This document shows positions 19,291 to 28,792 of a DNA stretch of 64,000 nt, piece after piece (position 1 is the stretch's first letter; every line of letters begins with the position of its first letter). The stretch spans positions 3,596,001-3,660,000 of the forward strand of contig NZ_CP130713.1 in NCBI RefSeq assembly GCF_030553055.1, in the 5' to 3' direction. Below the pieces are notes generated by a model, which saw nothing but the letters and a program-made list of their open reading frames with translations, was not told the DNA's origin and ran no database searches. This stretch comes from Streptomyces sp. XD-27. GTDB lineage: Bacteria > Actinomycetota > Actinomycetes > Streptomycetales > Streptomycetaceae. The translations under genes were made by a program, and so were the position numbers.

Positions 19291-20316
19291 ATGCAGCGCA
19301 GGATCCTCGGCGGCACCGGCATCTCGGTCAGCGACCACGCGCTCGGCGCGATGATGTTCGGGGCCTGGGCCAACAGCGACCACAACGACGCCGTACGGAT
19401 CATCCACCGGGCCCTCGACGGCGGCATCAACTTCATCGACACCGCCGACATCTACTCGGGCGGCGAGTCGGAGGTGATCGTCGGCAAGGCGCTCAAGGGC
19501 CGCCGCGAGGACGTCGTCCTCGCCACCAAGGCGCGCGAGTCGATGAGCGAGGAGCCCAACCACAGCGGCGGTTCGCGGCGCTGGATCACCCGCGAGATCG
19601 AGGCCAGCCTGCGCCGCCTGGACACCGACTACGTCGACCTCTACCAGATCCACCGCCCCGACCCGGACACGGACATCGACGAGACCCTGGGCGTGCTGTC
19701 GGATCTGGTGCGGGCCGGAAAGGTCCGCGCGGTCGGCAGCTCGATGTTCCCCGCGGAGCAGATCGTGGAGGCGCAGTGGGTCTCGGATCGGCGCGGCCAT
19801 GTCCGGTTCCGCTCCGAGCAGCCGCAGTACTCGATCCTGGCGCGCGGCGCGGAGGCGGCGGTGCTGCCGACCGCCCAGAAGTACGGGATGGGGGTGCTGA
19901 CCTGGGGGCCGCTGGCCGCGGGCTGGCTGTCCGGCCGGTACACCAAGGCATCCGACATCGATCTGGCCGATGGCCGGAGGGCGCTGGAGCGGCAGAAGTT
20001 CGACCCCTCGCTGCCGGAGAACGCGCGCAAGCTGGCGGCGGTCGGCGAACTGGCGGAACTCGCGGCGCAGAGCGGGCTCTCGCTGCCGCACCTGGCGACC
20101 GCGTTCGTCCGGTCCCACCCGGCCGTCACCTCGGTGATCACCGGTCCGCGTACGTACGAGCAGCTGGAGGACCTGCTGGCCGGGGCGGACACGGTGCTGA
20201 GCGGAGACGTACTCGACCGGATCGACGAGATCGTGCGGCCGGGCACCGACCTGAACCGGGCGGACGGCTACTACGAGCCGCCGGCGCTGGCCGAGAAGGC
20301 GCTGCGGCGGCGGTAG
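19291..20316 (+). CDS. Aldo/keto reductase
   Basis: A 341-aa (beta/alpha)8 NADPH-dependent reductase. The catalytic tetrad is complete: Asp50 and Tyr55 (FIDTADIY), Lys80 (LATKAR) and His121 (QIHRPD). The NADPH site includes SVITGPRTYEQLEDLLAG near the C-terminus. It resembles the general-stress YajO/Tas-like subgroup. The ATG at 19291 has a GGAG sequence upstream; an earlier in-frame ATG (19267) lies before that site. It is probably controlled by the divergent XRE regulator. Confidence 0.92.
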   Translation: MQRRILGGTGISVSDHALGAMMFGAWANSDHNDAVRIIHRALDGGINFIDTADIYSGGESEVIVGKALKGRREDVVLATKARESMSEEPNHSGGSRRWITREIEASLRRLDTDYVDLYQIHRPDPDTDIDETLGVLSDLVRAGKVRAVGSSMFPAEQIVEAQWVSDRRGHVRFRSEQPQYSILARGAEAAVLPTAQKYGMGVLTWGPLAAGWLSGRYTKASDIDLADGRRALERQKFDPSLPENARKLAAVGELAELAAQSGLSLPHLATAFVRSHPAVTSVITGPRTYEQLEDLLAGADTVLSGDVLDRIDEIVRPGTDLNRADGYYEPPALAEKALRRR

Positions 20317-20386
20317 CCGTGGCGCGGGGCACCGCCGCGTCCCGCGGTCACCGCCCGGGTTCCGCGGTTCCGCCCGGCGCCCGCGG

Positions 20387-20863
20387 TCACTGCCGCGTCC
20401 CGCCCGAGGCGTCGCCGAGCCGGTCGAGCAGCGCGTCGACGAGCAGCCGGTCATGCGCGTAGGTGAGGACGTCACGGGCGGCGGCGGGCGGCAGCCACAG
20501 CAGCCGGTCGACCTCCCGGTTGGGGAGGAAGGCGTCGTCGGGGTCCGTCGTCTCGGCAGCCCAGTACCGGACCTCCTTCGGGCGGCCCCGCACCGTGTAG
20601 CGGACGGTCGGCAGCGGGGCACCCGGCGTACACCTCATCCCGGTCTCCTCCAGCACCTCCCGCACGGCACCGCGCATCGGGTCCTCGCCCCGTTCGAGCT
20701 TGCCTTTCGGGTGGGACCAGTCGTCGTAGCCCGGGCGGTGGACGAGCGCGACCTCCAGCCGCCCGTCGCGCGGCGACCGCCGCCACAGCACGCACCCGGC
20801 GGCCCGTACGGGGCGGGCGCCGGGGGCGGGGTCGCCTTGCGAGGGCTGGGCCGCCGAGGCCAT
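20387..20863 (-). CDS. Nudix hydrolase (MutT-like)
   Basis: A 158-aa pyrophosphohydrolase. The full Nudix box is present (GKLERGEDPMRGAVREVLEETGM: Gly, Glu, and REVLEETG). AAGCVLWRR and DWSHPKGKL are typical of actinobacterial MutT1-like proteins, but the C-terminal histidine-phosphatase domain of mycobacterial MutT1 is absent. It is the last gene of the leftward ppk-CHAD-Nudix group. Possible substrates are diadenosine polyphosphates, 8-oxo-dGTP or polyphosphate-related metabolites. Confidence 0.9.
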   Translation of the reverse strand: MASAAQPSQGDPAPGARPVRAAGCVLWRRSPRDGRLEVALVHRPGYDDWSHPKGKLERGEDPMRGAVREVLEETGMRCTPGAPLPTVRYTVRGRPKEVRYWAAETTDPDDAFLPNREVDRLLWLPPAAARDVLTYAHDRLLVDALLDRLGDASGGTRQ

Positions 20864-20941
20864 GGGGTGCCTCCTCCTGTTCGCGTACCGGATTCCCGAT
20901 TCCCGATCACGGATCACGAGTTCCGGACCGCACATTACCGA

Positions 20942-22735
20942 TCAAGGGGGCGCGGGCGTCGCGGTGGCAGCAGCGGCGGCGATGCGCTGCCAGACGCAGC
21001 CGAAGGCGAAGCGCGCGGCTTCCACCTCGTGCCGCTGGTCGGCGTGGAGCACGCCGAGCGCGTACGCCGTGGCCGGGGCGATGCGCGGGGTCCGGGCGGC
21101 GGCGGCCGCGGCGGCGGCCGCCTCCGACGCGTCGCGGTGCCGCTCCAAGGCGCGCGCGGCGGCCAGCAGCCGTACGGACAGCGAGGGTTCGGCCTCTACC
21201 GGCCCCGCCCACTCCACGTATGGGCCCTCGTCCAGCACCTCCAGCGCGTACCGCCGCATCCGCACCAGCTGCCGCACCTGGTGCCAGGGCGCGTCCTGCT
21301 GCTCGCTGGCGGGCGGGGCGTCGGCGGCCGGGGTGGCGGCGAGGCCGTGCATCAGCGCCTCGGCGTTGTACGGGTGCCCGGCCCGGCCCAGCGGCAGCGC
21401 GTCCACGGCCTCGACGAGCCGCCGGTGCGCCAGCTCCGCGAGCGGCGGCAGCACCTGCGCGGCGGGGCGCGCCGCGGTGTCGGGGTCCAGCGGCACATCG
21501 GAGGCGAGCAGGGCGACCGCGTCGGCGACGGCGTGGAAGCGCGCGGAACCGAGCGCCTGGAGCGCGGCGGTGTGCGCGCGGGTCCGGGCGAGGGTGAGCT
21601 GCCGCTCGAGCAGTGCCCCGGCGCGGGCGGCGCCTACGGTGAGCGCGCCGCCGTGCCCGTCCGACCGCCCCCCGCCCCGCACGCCACCGTCCCGTGTCGC
21701 TGCCCCGCCGGTCTCGCCACGCCCGCCGCCCCGGGCGGCACGCGCAGGACGCGACACCCCGGGACCCGCGGCTCCGCCCCCACCGGCCTCCGCCGCTGCC
21801 CCGCCGGCCTCGCCACGTCCGCCGCCGCGGGCAGCACCGCCCCCCGCCGAGGCGGTCTCCTGATCGCCAGACGGTCCGGGGACTGCCGCGGCGCCTGCGG
21901 TCCGCGGAGCGGGAGAGCCGTCCCCGGCCTCGTCCGGCCAGGCCGTGGGCGCCGCGTCCCCGGAGTTCTCGCCAGAGCTTTCGCCCGCCCATACAGCGGT
22001 GGTGTCCGCGTCCGCGTCCGCGTCCGCGCTCAGCGGGCCTCCGTACGGGACCACCGGGTCGGCCGCCGTGAGGGAGACACCGCGCCGGGCACCGCGGCCC
22101 GTGGAGCGGGCGCCTGCTGCCGCGCCCGCCGTGTCGGTCGCCGCTCCCGCGGCCGCCGTGGCCGGCCCTTTCAGCCCGTAAGGCTCGTACGGCGCATGCG
22201 GCTCGTGCAGCTCATGCGGCTCGTACGGATCATGCGGACCGTACGGCTCCGCGTAAGCGTCCAGCTCACCGCGCGGCGGCGCCACGTACGCGTCCTGGGC
22301 CGGGGTCCCCGCCCCCGAGAGCCGGTGCAGGGCCCCGCGCAGGCGGGCGAGGCGGGCCGCGTAGGCGTGTTCGAGGGCGAGCGTGCCCGACAGCCAGACC
22401 AGTTCGGCGCGGAGCTGGTCCGCCCAGGCCCGGTCCGTCAGCGGCCGGTACGCGTGCAGCGCGCCGCTGATCCGGCGTGCCGAGCGGCGCAGTTGCCGGG
22501 CGGCCTCCGCCGCCTCCGCCACGTCCGACCCGCTCTCGCGTTGCAGCCGCAGGCTGCGCAGGAACTCCCCCGCCTGCGCGTTCAGATAGCGCGCCAGCAC
22601 CTCGCCCGCCGTAGACGCCGCGGATGCCGTGGACGCAGTGGGTGTCGTGGATGCCGTAGACGCCGTAGACGTCCTGGACATCCCGGATGTCCCGGACGCC
22701 GCCGGCACGGCGGGCCCCCTCATGTGCTCCCCCAT
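20942..22735 (-). CDS. CHAD-domain protein with a long low-complexity insertion
   Basis: A 597-aa protein. After a Ser/Thr/Ala-rich repeat start, the first half of a CHAD helical domain begins at GEVLARYLNAQAGEFLRSL (about residue 45). RQLRRSARRISGAL carries the conserved basic and His-like residues that bind polyphosphate, and a second half (about 390-590) contains FHAVADAVALLASD, VRQLVRMRRYALEVLD and LGVLHADQRHEVEAARFAF. Between them lie about 200 residues rich in Ala, Gly, Asp and Arg without predicted fold. CHAD proteins bind polyphosphate granules; adjacency to ppk supports this. It starts 109 bp downstream of ppk. Confidence 0.88.
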   Translation of the reverse strand: MGEHMRGPAVPAASGTSGMSRTSTASTASTTPTASTASAASTAGEVLARYLNAQAGEFLRSLRLQRESGSDVAEAAEAARQLRRSARRISGALHAYRPLTDRAWADQLRAELVWLSGTLALEHAYAARLARLRGALHRLSGAGTPAQDAYVAPPRGELDAYAEPYGPHDPYEPHELHEPHAPYEPYGLKGPATAAAGAATDTAGAAAGARSTGRGARRGVSLTAADPVVPYGGPLSADADADADTTAVWAGESSGENSGDAAPTAWPDEAGDGSPAPRTAGAAAVPGPSGDQETASAGGGAARGGGRGEAGGAAAEAGGGGAAGPGVSRPARAARGGGRGETGGAATRDGGVRGGGRSDGHGGALTVGAARAGALLERQLTLARTRAHTAALQALGSARFHAVADAVALLASDVPLDPDTAARPAAQVLPPLAELAHRRLVEAVDALPLGRAGHPYNAEALMHGLAATPAADAPPASEQQDAPWHQVRQLVRMRRYALEVLDEGPYVEWAGPVEAEPSLSVRLLAAARALERHRDASEAAAAAAAAARTPRIAPATAYALGVLHADQRHEVEAARFAFGCVWQRIAAAAATATPAPP

Positions 22736-22843
22736 GTCGTATCCCCCGTCGTGCCCCCGGAGCCGCAGACATCGGCCGGGTGCCGGGTGCCGGGCGCCTG
22801 GCCCCCGGCCGCCCCCGTCACCTCGGCCGACGGTCGTCGCAGA

Positions 22844-25132
22844 TCATGTCGTTGAACCACGTCGGCGCCTCCGGGCGTCGATGAGCATCTCCTGTACGTT
22901 CCGCAGCGGCTGGCCTTCCGCGTCCACGGCGTGCCGGGTCCATTCGCCGTCCGGGCCGAGGTGCCAGGAGGCGGTGGAGTCGGACATGCCGGTCTCCAGC
23001 AGCCTGCTGAGGCTGGCGCGGTGGGCCGGGTCGGCGACCCGCACCAGCGCCTCGATCCGGCGGTCCAGGTTCCGGTGCATCATGTCGGCGCTGCCGAGCC
23101 ACACCTCCGGCTCGCCACCGTTCCCGAAGGCGAACACCCGCGAATGCTCCAGGAAGCGGCCGAGCACGCTCCGTACCCGGATGTTCTCGGACAGCCCGGG
23201 CACGCCCGGCCGCAGCGCGCAGATGCCGCGCACCCAGACGTCCACCGGCACGCCCGCCTGCGACGCGCGGTACAGCGCGTCGACGACGGCCTCGTCGACC
23301 ATCGAGTTGACCTTGATCCGCACGTACGCGGGCCGCCCGGCGCGCTGGTGGGTGACCTCCTTGGCGATCCGGGAGACCAGCCCGTCCCGCAGCGACTTGG
23401 GCGCGACCAGCAGCCGCCGGTAGTTCTCCCGCCGCGAGTAGCCGCTGAGCCGGTTGAACAGGTCGGACAGGTCGGCGCCGACCTGCGGGTCCGCGGTCAG
23501 CAGCCCCAGGTCCTCGTACAGCCGGGCCGTCTTGGGGTGGTAGTTGCCGGTGCCCACGTGCGAGTAGCGGCGCAGCGTGTCGCCCTCCTGGCGGACGACC
23601 AGGGACAGCTTGCAGTGCGTCTTCAGCCCCACCAGGCCGTAGACGACGTGGCAGCCCGCCTCCTCCAGCTTCCGCGCCCACTTGATGTTGGCCTGCTCGT
23701 CGAAGCGCGCCTTGATCTCGACCAGCACCAGCACCTGCTTACCGGACTCGGCGGCGTCGATGAGCGCGTCGACGATCGGCGACTTGCCGGACGTCCGGTA
23801 CAGCGTCTGCTTGATCGCCAGCACATCCGGGTCGGCCGCGGCCTGCTCAAGGAACGCCTGCACGGAGGTGGAGAACGAGTCGTACGGGTGGTGCAGCAGC
23901 ACGTCGCGCTCGCGCAGCGCCGCGAAGATGTCGGGCGCGGACGCCGACTCGACCTCGGCCAGATCGCGGTGGGTGCCCGCGATGAACTTCGGGTACTTCA
24001 GCTCCGGCCGGTCCAGCGAGGCGATCCCGAACAGCCCGGTCAGGTCCAGCGGGCCGGGCAGCGGGTAGACCTCCGCGTCGGAGATCTTCAGCTCGCGGAC
24101 CAGCAGGTCCAGCACGTACGGGTCGATGGACTCCTCGACCTCCAGCCGCACCGGGGGCCCGAAGCGGCGCCGCAGCAGCTCCTTCTCCAGCGCCTGGAGC
24201 AGGTTCTCCGCGTCGTCCTCCTCGACCTCCAGGTCCTCGTTGCGGGTGACCCGGAACATGTGGTGCGCCAGCACCTCCATGCCGGGGAACAGCTCCTCCA
24301 GGTGCGCCGCTATCACGTCCTCCAGCGGCACGTACCGCTGCGGCGACGCCTCCAGGAACCGCGACAGCAGCGGCGGGACCTTCACACGCGCGAAGTGATC
24401 GTGTCCGCTGACCGGGTTCCGCACGACGACGGCGAGGTTGAGCGAGAGTCCCGAGATGTACGGGAACGGGTGCGCGGGGTCCACCGCCAGCGGGGTGAGG
24501 ACCGGGAAGATCTGCTGCCGGAAGAGCGTGAAGAGGCGGGACTGCTCCTTCTCCGTGAGGTCCGGCCAGCGGATCAGGTGGATGCCCTCGTCGGCCAGGG
24601 CCGGGGCCACGTCCTGCTGGAAGCAGGCGGCGTGCCGGGCCATGAGCTCGCGGGACCGGGTCCAGATCAGGTCCAGCACCTCGCGCGGCTGGAGCCCGGA
24701 GGCGGAACGGGTGGCCACCCCGGTGGCGATCCGCCGCTTGAGACCCGCGACCCGCACCATGAAGAACTCGTCGAGGTTGCTGGCGAAGATCGCGAGGAAG
24801 TTGGCCCGCTCCAGCAGCGGCGTCGCCGGGTCCTCGGCCAGCTCCAGCACCCGCTCGTTGAACGCCAGCCAGCTGCGCTCGCGGTCCAGGAACCGGCCCT
24901 GCGGCAGCTCCCCCGCGAACGGCCCGACGCCGTCCTCGCTCTGCCCGTCGAGCTCGCCGATCTCGTAGCCGTCCAGATCGGCGTCGAGGTCGGGGTCCAG
25001 CCCGCCGACGTGCCGTGCGGCGACGGCGTTGGGCCGGTGCGCCGCGATGGAACCGACCGACGGCTGGTGCGGCGGCTGCGGGGACTGCGGAGGCTGCGAG
25101 GGGACGGACGCCTGGCCACTGGGCTGGTTCAT
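22844..25132 (-). CDS. ppk: Polyphosphate kinase 1
   Basis: A 762-aa enzyme that polymerises the ATP gamma-phosphate into inorganic polyphosphate (reversible). It has four domains in order: N (about 60-160, [20 protein letters not shown]), head (about 160-370), C1 ([47 protein letters not shown]) and C2 ([27 protein letters not shown]). The auto-phosphorylated His is in [16 protein letters not shown]. The start at 25132 is preceded by GGAAG; the 34-codon extension to 25234 lacks a ribosome-binding site. It heads the ppk-CHAD-Nudix group. PhoP control is likely (see the degenerate repeats at 25244). Confidence 0.95.
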   Translation of the reverse strand: MNQPSGQASVPSQPPQSPQPPHQPSVGSIAAHRPNAVAARHVGGLDPDLDADLDGYEIGELDGQSEDGVGPFAGELPQGRFLDRERSWLAFNERVLELAEDPATPLLERANFLAIFASNLDEFFMVRVAGLKRRIATGVATRSASGLQPREVLDLIWTRSRELMARHAACFQQDVAPALADEGIHLIRWPDLTEKEQSRLFTLFRQQIFPVLTPLAVDPAHPFPYISGLSLNLAVVVRNPVSGHDHFARVKVPPLLSRFLEASPQRYVPLEDVIAAHLEELFPGMEVLAHHMFRVTRNEDLEVEEDDAENLLQALEKELLRRRFGPPVRLEVEESIDPYVLDLLVRELKISDAEVYPLPGPLDLTGLFGIASLDRPELKYPKFIAGTHRDLAEVESASAPDIFAALRERDVLLHHPYDSFSTSVQAFLEQAAADPDVLAIKQTLYRTSGKSPIVDALIDAAESGKQVLVLVEIKARFDEQANIKWARKLEEAGCHVVYGLVGLKTHCKLSLVVRQEGDTLRRYSHVGTGNYHPKTARLYEDLGLLTADPQVGADLSDLFNRLSGYSRRENYRRLLVAPKSLRDGLVSRIAKEVTHQRAGRPAYVRIKVNSMVDEAVVDALYRASQAGVPVDVWVRGICALRPGVPGLSENIRVRSVLGRFLEHSRVFAFGNGGEPEVWLGSADMMHRNLDRRIEALVRVADPAHRASLSRLLETGMSDSTASWHLGPDGEWTRHAVDAEGQPLRNVQEMLIDARRRRRGSTT

Positions 25133-25674
25133 GTACTTATTCTTCCGCGTCCCGGGCGTGTCGGGCGCGCCGGAAGACGGCTCCGGGGCGGCTCGGAGCC
25201 TCCGGGGCCTGGGCTTGGGCACAGCGGGCTGCATTCAGCGATGCTCGCAACCAAGATTGAATCGCCGGTAACGGAGACATGGCGCGTAGGAAATCGCGGC
25301 GCATCCCCAGGGGTCCCGCGGGTCCGCCTCCCGGCGAGGGGCCGTGCGCATGGGTGCCCCTGCGGTGGGCGGTGGGCCCACGGCGTGACATTCCCCAGCC
25401 CCGCCCCTTCCCGAAACCGGGGCCCTGCCCCGGACCCCGGTCCTCAAGCGCCGGACAGGCGCAGCGGGCCACCTCAGGGGCCAGTGGTGGCACCGGCGAG
25501 AGGGGACGCTCCGGTACGGGCGCCCGTCACCGCGGCCGCGCCGGAGGAGGCCCCGGAGCGGCCCAGGCCCGTAGCGCCCGGCACGGCGGAGACGGGGGCA
25601 CCCCCGTTCCACGGCCCCTCGCCGGGCGACCGCAGGGAGATGGGGGCACCTCCCAGCGGCCGCGCTGGGGGAAG
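25133..25674. other. Intergenic region ppk-mshD with dispersed Streptomyces repeats
   Basis: 542 bp without a supported gene. It holds the ppk promoter zone (25140-25290), a GC-rich block at about 25390-25460 (CCCCGCCCC...ACCGGGGCCCTG...CCTCAAGCGCCGGAC) of the kind repeated between many Streptomyces genes, and an inverted GGGGGCACCTCCC...GCTGGGGGAAG element at about 25640-25672 just past the mshD stop, which may act as its terminator. Confidence 0.6.
25244..25272 (-). promoter_or_regulatory. Possible degenerate PHO box upstream of ppk
   Basis: On the minus strand, GTTACCG, TTCAATC and TTGCGAG follow one another at the 11-nt period of PhoP repeat units, 112-140 bp before the ppk start. Individual units match the consensus poorly. 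Confidence 0.3.
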
Positions 25675-26673
25675 CTACGTCTCCGTGCGGTACATCAGGT
25701 CCACCTCATGCGTCGTGAACCCCAGCCGCTCGTAGACCGTCACCGCGGCCTTGTTGTCCGCGTCCACGTACAGCATCGCGGTCGGCAGCCCCTGGGCCGC
25801 CAGGTGCCGCAGGCCGATCGCGGTGAGCGCCTTGCCCAGGCCGCCGCCCTGGGCGTCCGGGCGCACGCCCACCACGTACACCTCGCCGAGCCGCTCCTCC
25901 GCGTGCACCTTCGTCCAGTGGAAGCCCACCAGCTCACCGCGCTCACCGCGCTCACCCACCTCCCCCCGCTCCCCGCCGCGCTCCGCCAGGAAGAAGCCCT
26001 CCGGGTCGAACCACGGCTCGGCCTTGCGGTCGTCCAGGTCGCGCTGGGTCAGTGAGCCCTGCTCGGGGTGGTGCGCGAAGGCGGCGGCGTTCGCGGCCAG
26101 CCACGCCGCGTCGTCCTCGCCCGGCCGGAAGGTCCGTACGGTCACCCCTTCCGGCAGCACCGGCTCGGGGATCTCCGGCAGGCCCGGTCCCAGCGCGGCC
26201 GCCGCCGCGGAGCCCGGCAGCGCCAGCGGCCGCCGCATCTGGCGCAGTTCGCGGAAGAGCGCCATGCCCAGCGACTGGGCCAGGTGGCGGGCGGCCGGGT
26301 GGCCGCCGTGCGCCCACACCCGCAGCCGCCTGCCCGACTCCCTCAGCAGCGCCGTCCCCAGCGCCCTCCCGTATCCGCGGCCGCGGTGCGCCGGGTGGAC
26401 GACGAGCTCCGCCGCCGGGGCCTCCACCGGATCGGTGTCCTCCAGCTGGCCGTAGCCGACCAGCTCCCCCAGTTCGTCGCGGAGCAGCAGATGCCGCACC
26501 CCGGGCCGCCGCCCGCGCAGTTGCAGCCGCCCCTGCTCCGACACGGCGGGCTGCCCATCGGTGCGCGCGGCCTCCGAGACCAGCTCCAGCACGCGCCGCG
26601 CCATGTCGGGGGCCAGCTCGTCGACGACCTCGATCGGACGCCCGCCGACCGTCTCGTTCAGCACGTGATCCAT
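25675..26673 (-). CDS. mshD: Mycothiol synthase MshD (acetyltransferase)
   Basis: A 332-aa protein with two fused GNAT domains, the MshD architecture. It acetylates Cys-GlcN-Ins to complete mycothiol. The first half has AAELVVHPAHRGRGYGRALGTALL; the second has VTVRTFRPGEDDAAWLAANAAAFAHHPEQG, DLDDRKAEPWFDPEGFFLAE and GEVYVVGVRPDAQGGGLGKALT, all MshD hallmarks. A run of GER/GEV units (near residue 245, tandem repeats in the DNA at 25935-25980) slightly lengthens a loop in the second domain. The start is taken at 26673, where homology begins; its ribosome-binding site is weak. Confidence 0.94.
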   Translation of the reverse strand: MDHVLNETVGGRPIEVVDELAPDMARRVLELVSEAARTDGQPAVSEQGRLQLRGRRPGVRHLLLRDELGELVGYGQLEDTDPVEAPAAELVVHPAHRGRGYGRALGTALLRESGRRLRVWAHGGHPAARHLAQSLGMALFRELRQMRRPLALPGSAAAAALGPGLPEIPEPVLPEGVTVRTFRPGEDDAAWLAANAAAFAHHPEQGSLTQRDLDDRKAEPWFDPEGFFLAERGGERGEVGERGERGELVGFHWTKVHAEERLGEVYVVGVRPDAQGGGLGKALTAIGLRHLAAQGLPTAMLYVDADNKAAVTVYERLGFTTHEVDLMYRTET

Positions 26674-26872
26674 AAGGCCGAGCCTACGACCGACCCGGCC
26701 CTGCTGCCCGCATGACCAACGCCTGACCGAACCCATGCCCCCGGGACCGGCCACCACACGCAACCAGCTCGTAACCTCCTCCCCCCTGCCGCGCTACGCG
26801 CGTGGACCGTAAGCTTCCGCCGACCCGTACCTGATCTGTACGCAACAGTTCCGCGCATCACAAGGGGAGCAG

Positions 26873-28702
26873 ATGCCAGCCACACCTCAACGCCGACGAC
26901 CCTCACGCCGGTTGGCCGCCTCGGTGGGGGCCCTCGCCGCCACCGTCGGTGTGCTCGCCTTCGCGATACCCGCCGACGCCGGCACCCCCTCCGACGCCGA
27001 CACCAGGGCCGCCGCCGAGCGGGCGTACCCCGGCCGCACCGTCGACGTGCAGCTGCTCTCCTTCAACGACCTGCACGGCAACCTCCAGCCGCCGCAGGGC
27101 TCCTCCGGCAACATCACCCAGGTCCAGCCGGACGGCACCACCAAGGCCATCCCGGCGGGCGGCGTCGAGTACCTCGCCACCTCGCTGCGCACGGCCCGCC
27201 AGGGCCACCCGTACAGCGTCACGGCCGCGGCGGGCGACATGATCGGCGCCAGCCCCCTGCTGTCCGGCCTCTTCCACGACGAGCCGACCATCGAGGCCCT
27301 GAACAAGCTCGACCTCGACGTCTCGTCCGTCGGCAACCACGAGTTCGACGAGGGCGCGCGCGAGCTGGCCCGGATGCAGAACGGCGGCTGCCACCCCAAG
27401 GACGGCTGTTTCGAGGAGGGCAAGACCTTCTCCGGCGCCGACTTCCCGTACCTGGCGGCCAACGTCGTCGACGAGAAGACCGGCAAGCCCCTCCTCAAGC
27501 CCTACACCGTGTGGAAGCACAAGGGCGTGAAGATCGGCTTCATCGGCGTCACCCTCGAAGGGACCCCGGACGTCGTCAACGCCGAGGGCATCAAGGGACT
27601 GAAGTTCCGCGACGAGGTCGAGACGATCAACAAGTACGCCAAGGAGCTGCAGCGCAAGGGCGTGAAGTCCGTCGTCGCGCTGATCCACGAGGGCGGCATG
27701 CCCGCCTCCGGCGCGTACAACTACAACTGCGACAGCCCCGGCCCGGGCGACGGCATCTCCGGCCCGATCGTCGACATCGCCAAGAAGGTGACCCCGAAGG
27801 TCGACGCGCTGGTCACCGGCCACACCCACCAGGCGTACGCGTGCACCATCCCGGACCCGTCCGGCACCCCGCGCACCGTCACCTCCGCCGCCTCCTTCGG
27901 CCGCCTCTACACCGACACCACGCTCACCTACGACCGCCGCACCGGCGACATCGTGCGGACCAGCGTGAAGTCGGCCAACCACGTGGTCGACCGCGAGCAG
28001 CCGAAGGCCAAGGACATGACCGCGCTCATCGAGCGCTGGGGCAAGCTCGCCGCGCCGATCGCGAACAAGCCGGTCGGCTACATCTCCGCCGACATCCCCG
28101 GCCGGGGCGCGACCACGCCCGAGACCCCGCTCGGCGACCTGATCACCGACGCCCAGCTCGAAGCGCTCGCCCCCGCCGACAAGGGCGGAGCCCAGATCGC
28201 CCTGATGAACCCGGGCGGCGTCCGCTCCGACTTCGCGTACAAGGCCGCGGGCGGCGAGGGCGACGGCGTCGTCACCTACGGCGAGGCCTTCACGGTCCAG
28301 CCGTTCACCAACATGATGACGACCATCGACCTGACGGGCGAGCAGCTGCTGGCCGCGCTGCGGCAGCAGGTCAGCGGCCCGAACCAGGCGGACCCGAAGA
28401 TCCTCCAGGTGTCGAAGGGCTTCACGTACACCTTGGACCTGACGAAGACCGGTGCCGACCGGATCGTGACGGACTCGGTGAGGCTGAACGGCGAGGCCAT
28501 CGACCCCAAGAAGACCTACCGCGTCGCGATGAACGAGTTCCTCGCGGGCGGCGGCGACGGCTTCCCCGCCTTCAAGGAAGGCAAGAACAAGCTGGTCGGC
28601 GCCTCCGACCTGGAGGTGCTCAACACCTACCTGGGGGCGCACTCCTCGGCGCAGTCCCCGCTGGCCCCGCCGAAGGCGGACCGCATCACCGTGGTGAAGT
28701 AG
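26873..28702 (+). CDS. Secreted 5'-nucleotidase / metallophosphoesterase
   Basis: A 609-aa exported enzyme. A signal peptide with a twin-Arg-like basic start (RRRPSRRLAASVGA) is cleaved near ADAG. The catalytic domain carries the di-metal motifs LSFNDLHGN, AGDMIG, VGNHEFDEG, ALIHEGG and GHTHQAY. The C-terminal substrate-binding domain contains ALMNPGGVRSDF and NMMTTIDLTGEQLL. It hydrolyses extracellular nucleotides to nucleoside and phosphate, fitting a phosphate-scavenging role. AAGGGGAGCAG precedes the ATG. Confidence 0.94.
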   Translation: MPATPQRRRPSRRLAASVGALAATVGVLAFAIPADAGTPSDADTRAAAERAYPGRTVDVQLLSFNDLHGNLQPPQGSSGNITQVQPDGTTKAIPAGGVEYLATSLRTARQGHPYSVTAAAGDMIGASPLLSGLFHDEPTIEALNKLDLDVSSVGNHEFDEGARELARMQNGGCHPKDGCFEEGKTFSGADFPYLAANVVDEKTGKPLLKPYTVWKHKGVKIGFIGVTLEGTPDVVNAEGIKGLKFRDEVETINKYAKELQRKGVKSVVALIHEGGMPASGAYNYNCDSPGPGDGISGPIVDIAKKVTPKVDALVTGHTHQAYACTIPDPSGTPRTVTSAASFGRLYTDTTLTYDRRTGDIVRTSVKSANHVVDREQPKAKDMTALIERWGKLAAPIANKPVGYISADIPGRGATTPETPLGDLITDAQLEALAPADKGGAQIALMNPGGVRSDFAYKAAGGEGDGVVTYGEAFTVQPFTNMMTTIDLTGEQLLAALRQQVSGPNQADPKILQVSKGFTYTLDLTKTGADRIVTDSVRLNGEAIDPKKTYRVAMNEFLAGGGDGFPAFKEGKNKLVGASDLEVLNTYLGAHSSAQSPLAPPKADRITVVK

Positions 28703-28719
28703 CACCGCTACGGCTTAAC

Positions 28720-28759
28720 GGGGACGGGGTCCGGGGCGTGAGCCCTGGGCCCCGTCCCC
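28720..28759. terminator. Shared terminator between convergent genes
   Basis: GGGGACGGGG (28720-28729) pairs perfectly with 28750-28759. It lies 17 nt after the nucleotidase stop and 33 nt from the stop of the opposing gene. Confidence 0.75.
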
Positions 28760-28792
28760 ATTCAGCGTGTCCCGCCGCCGTCCCGCCCCCGT

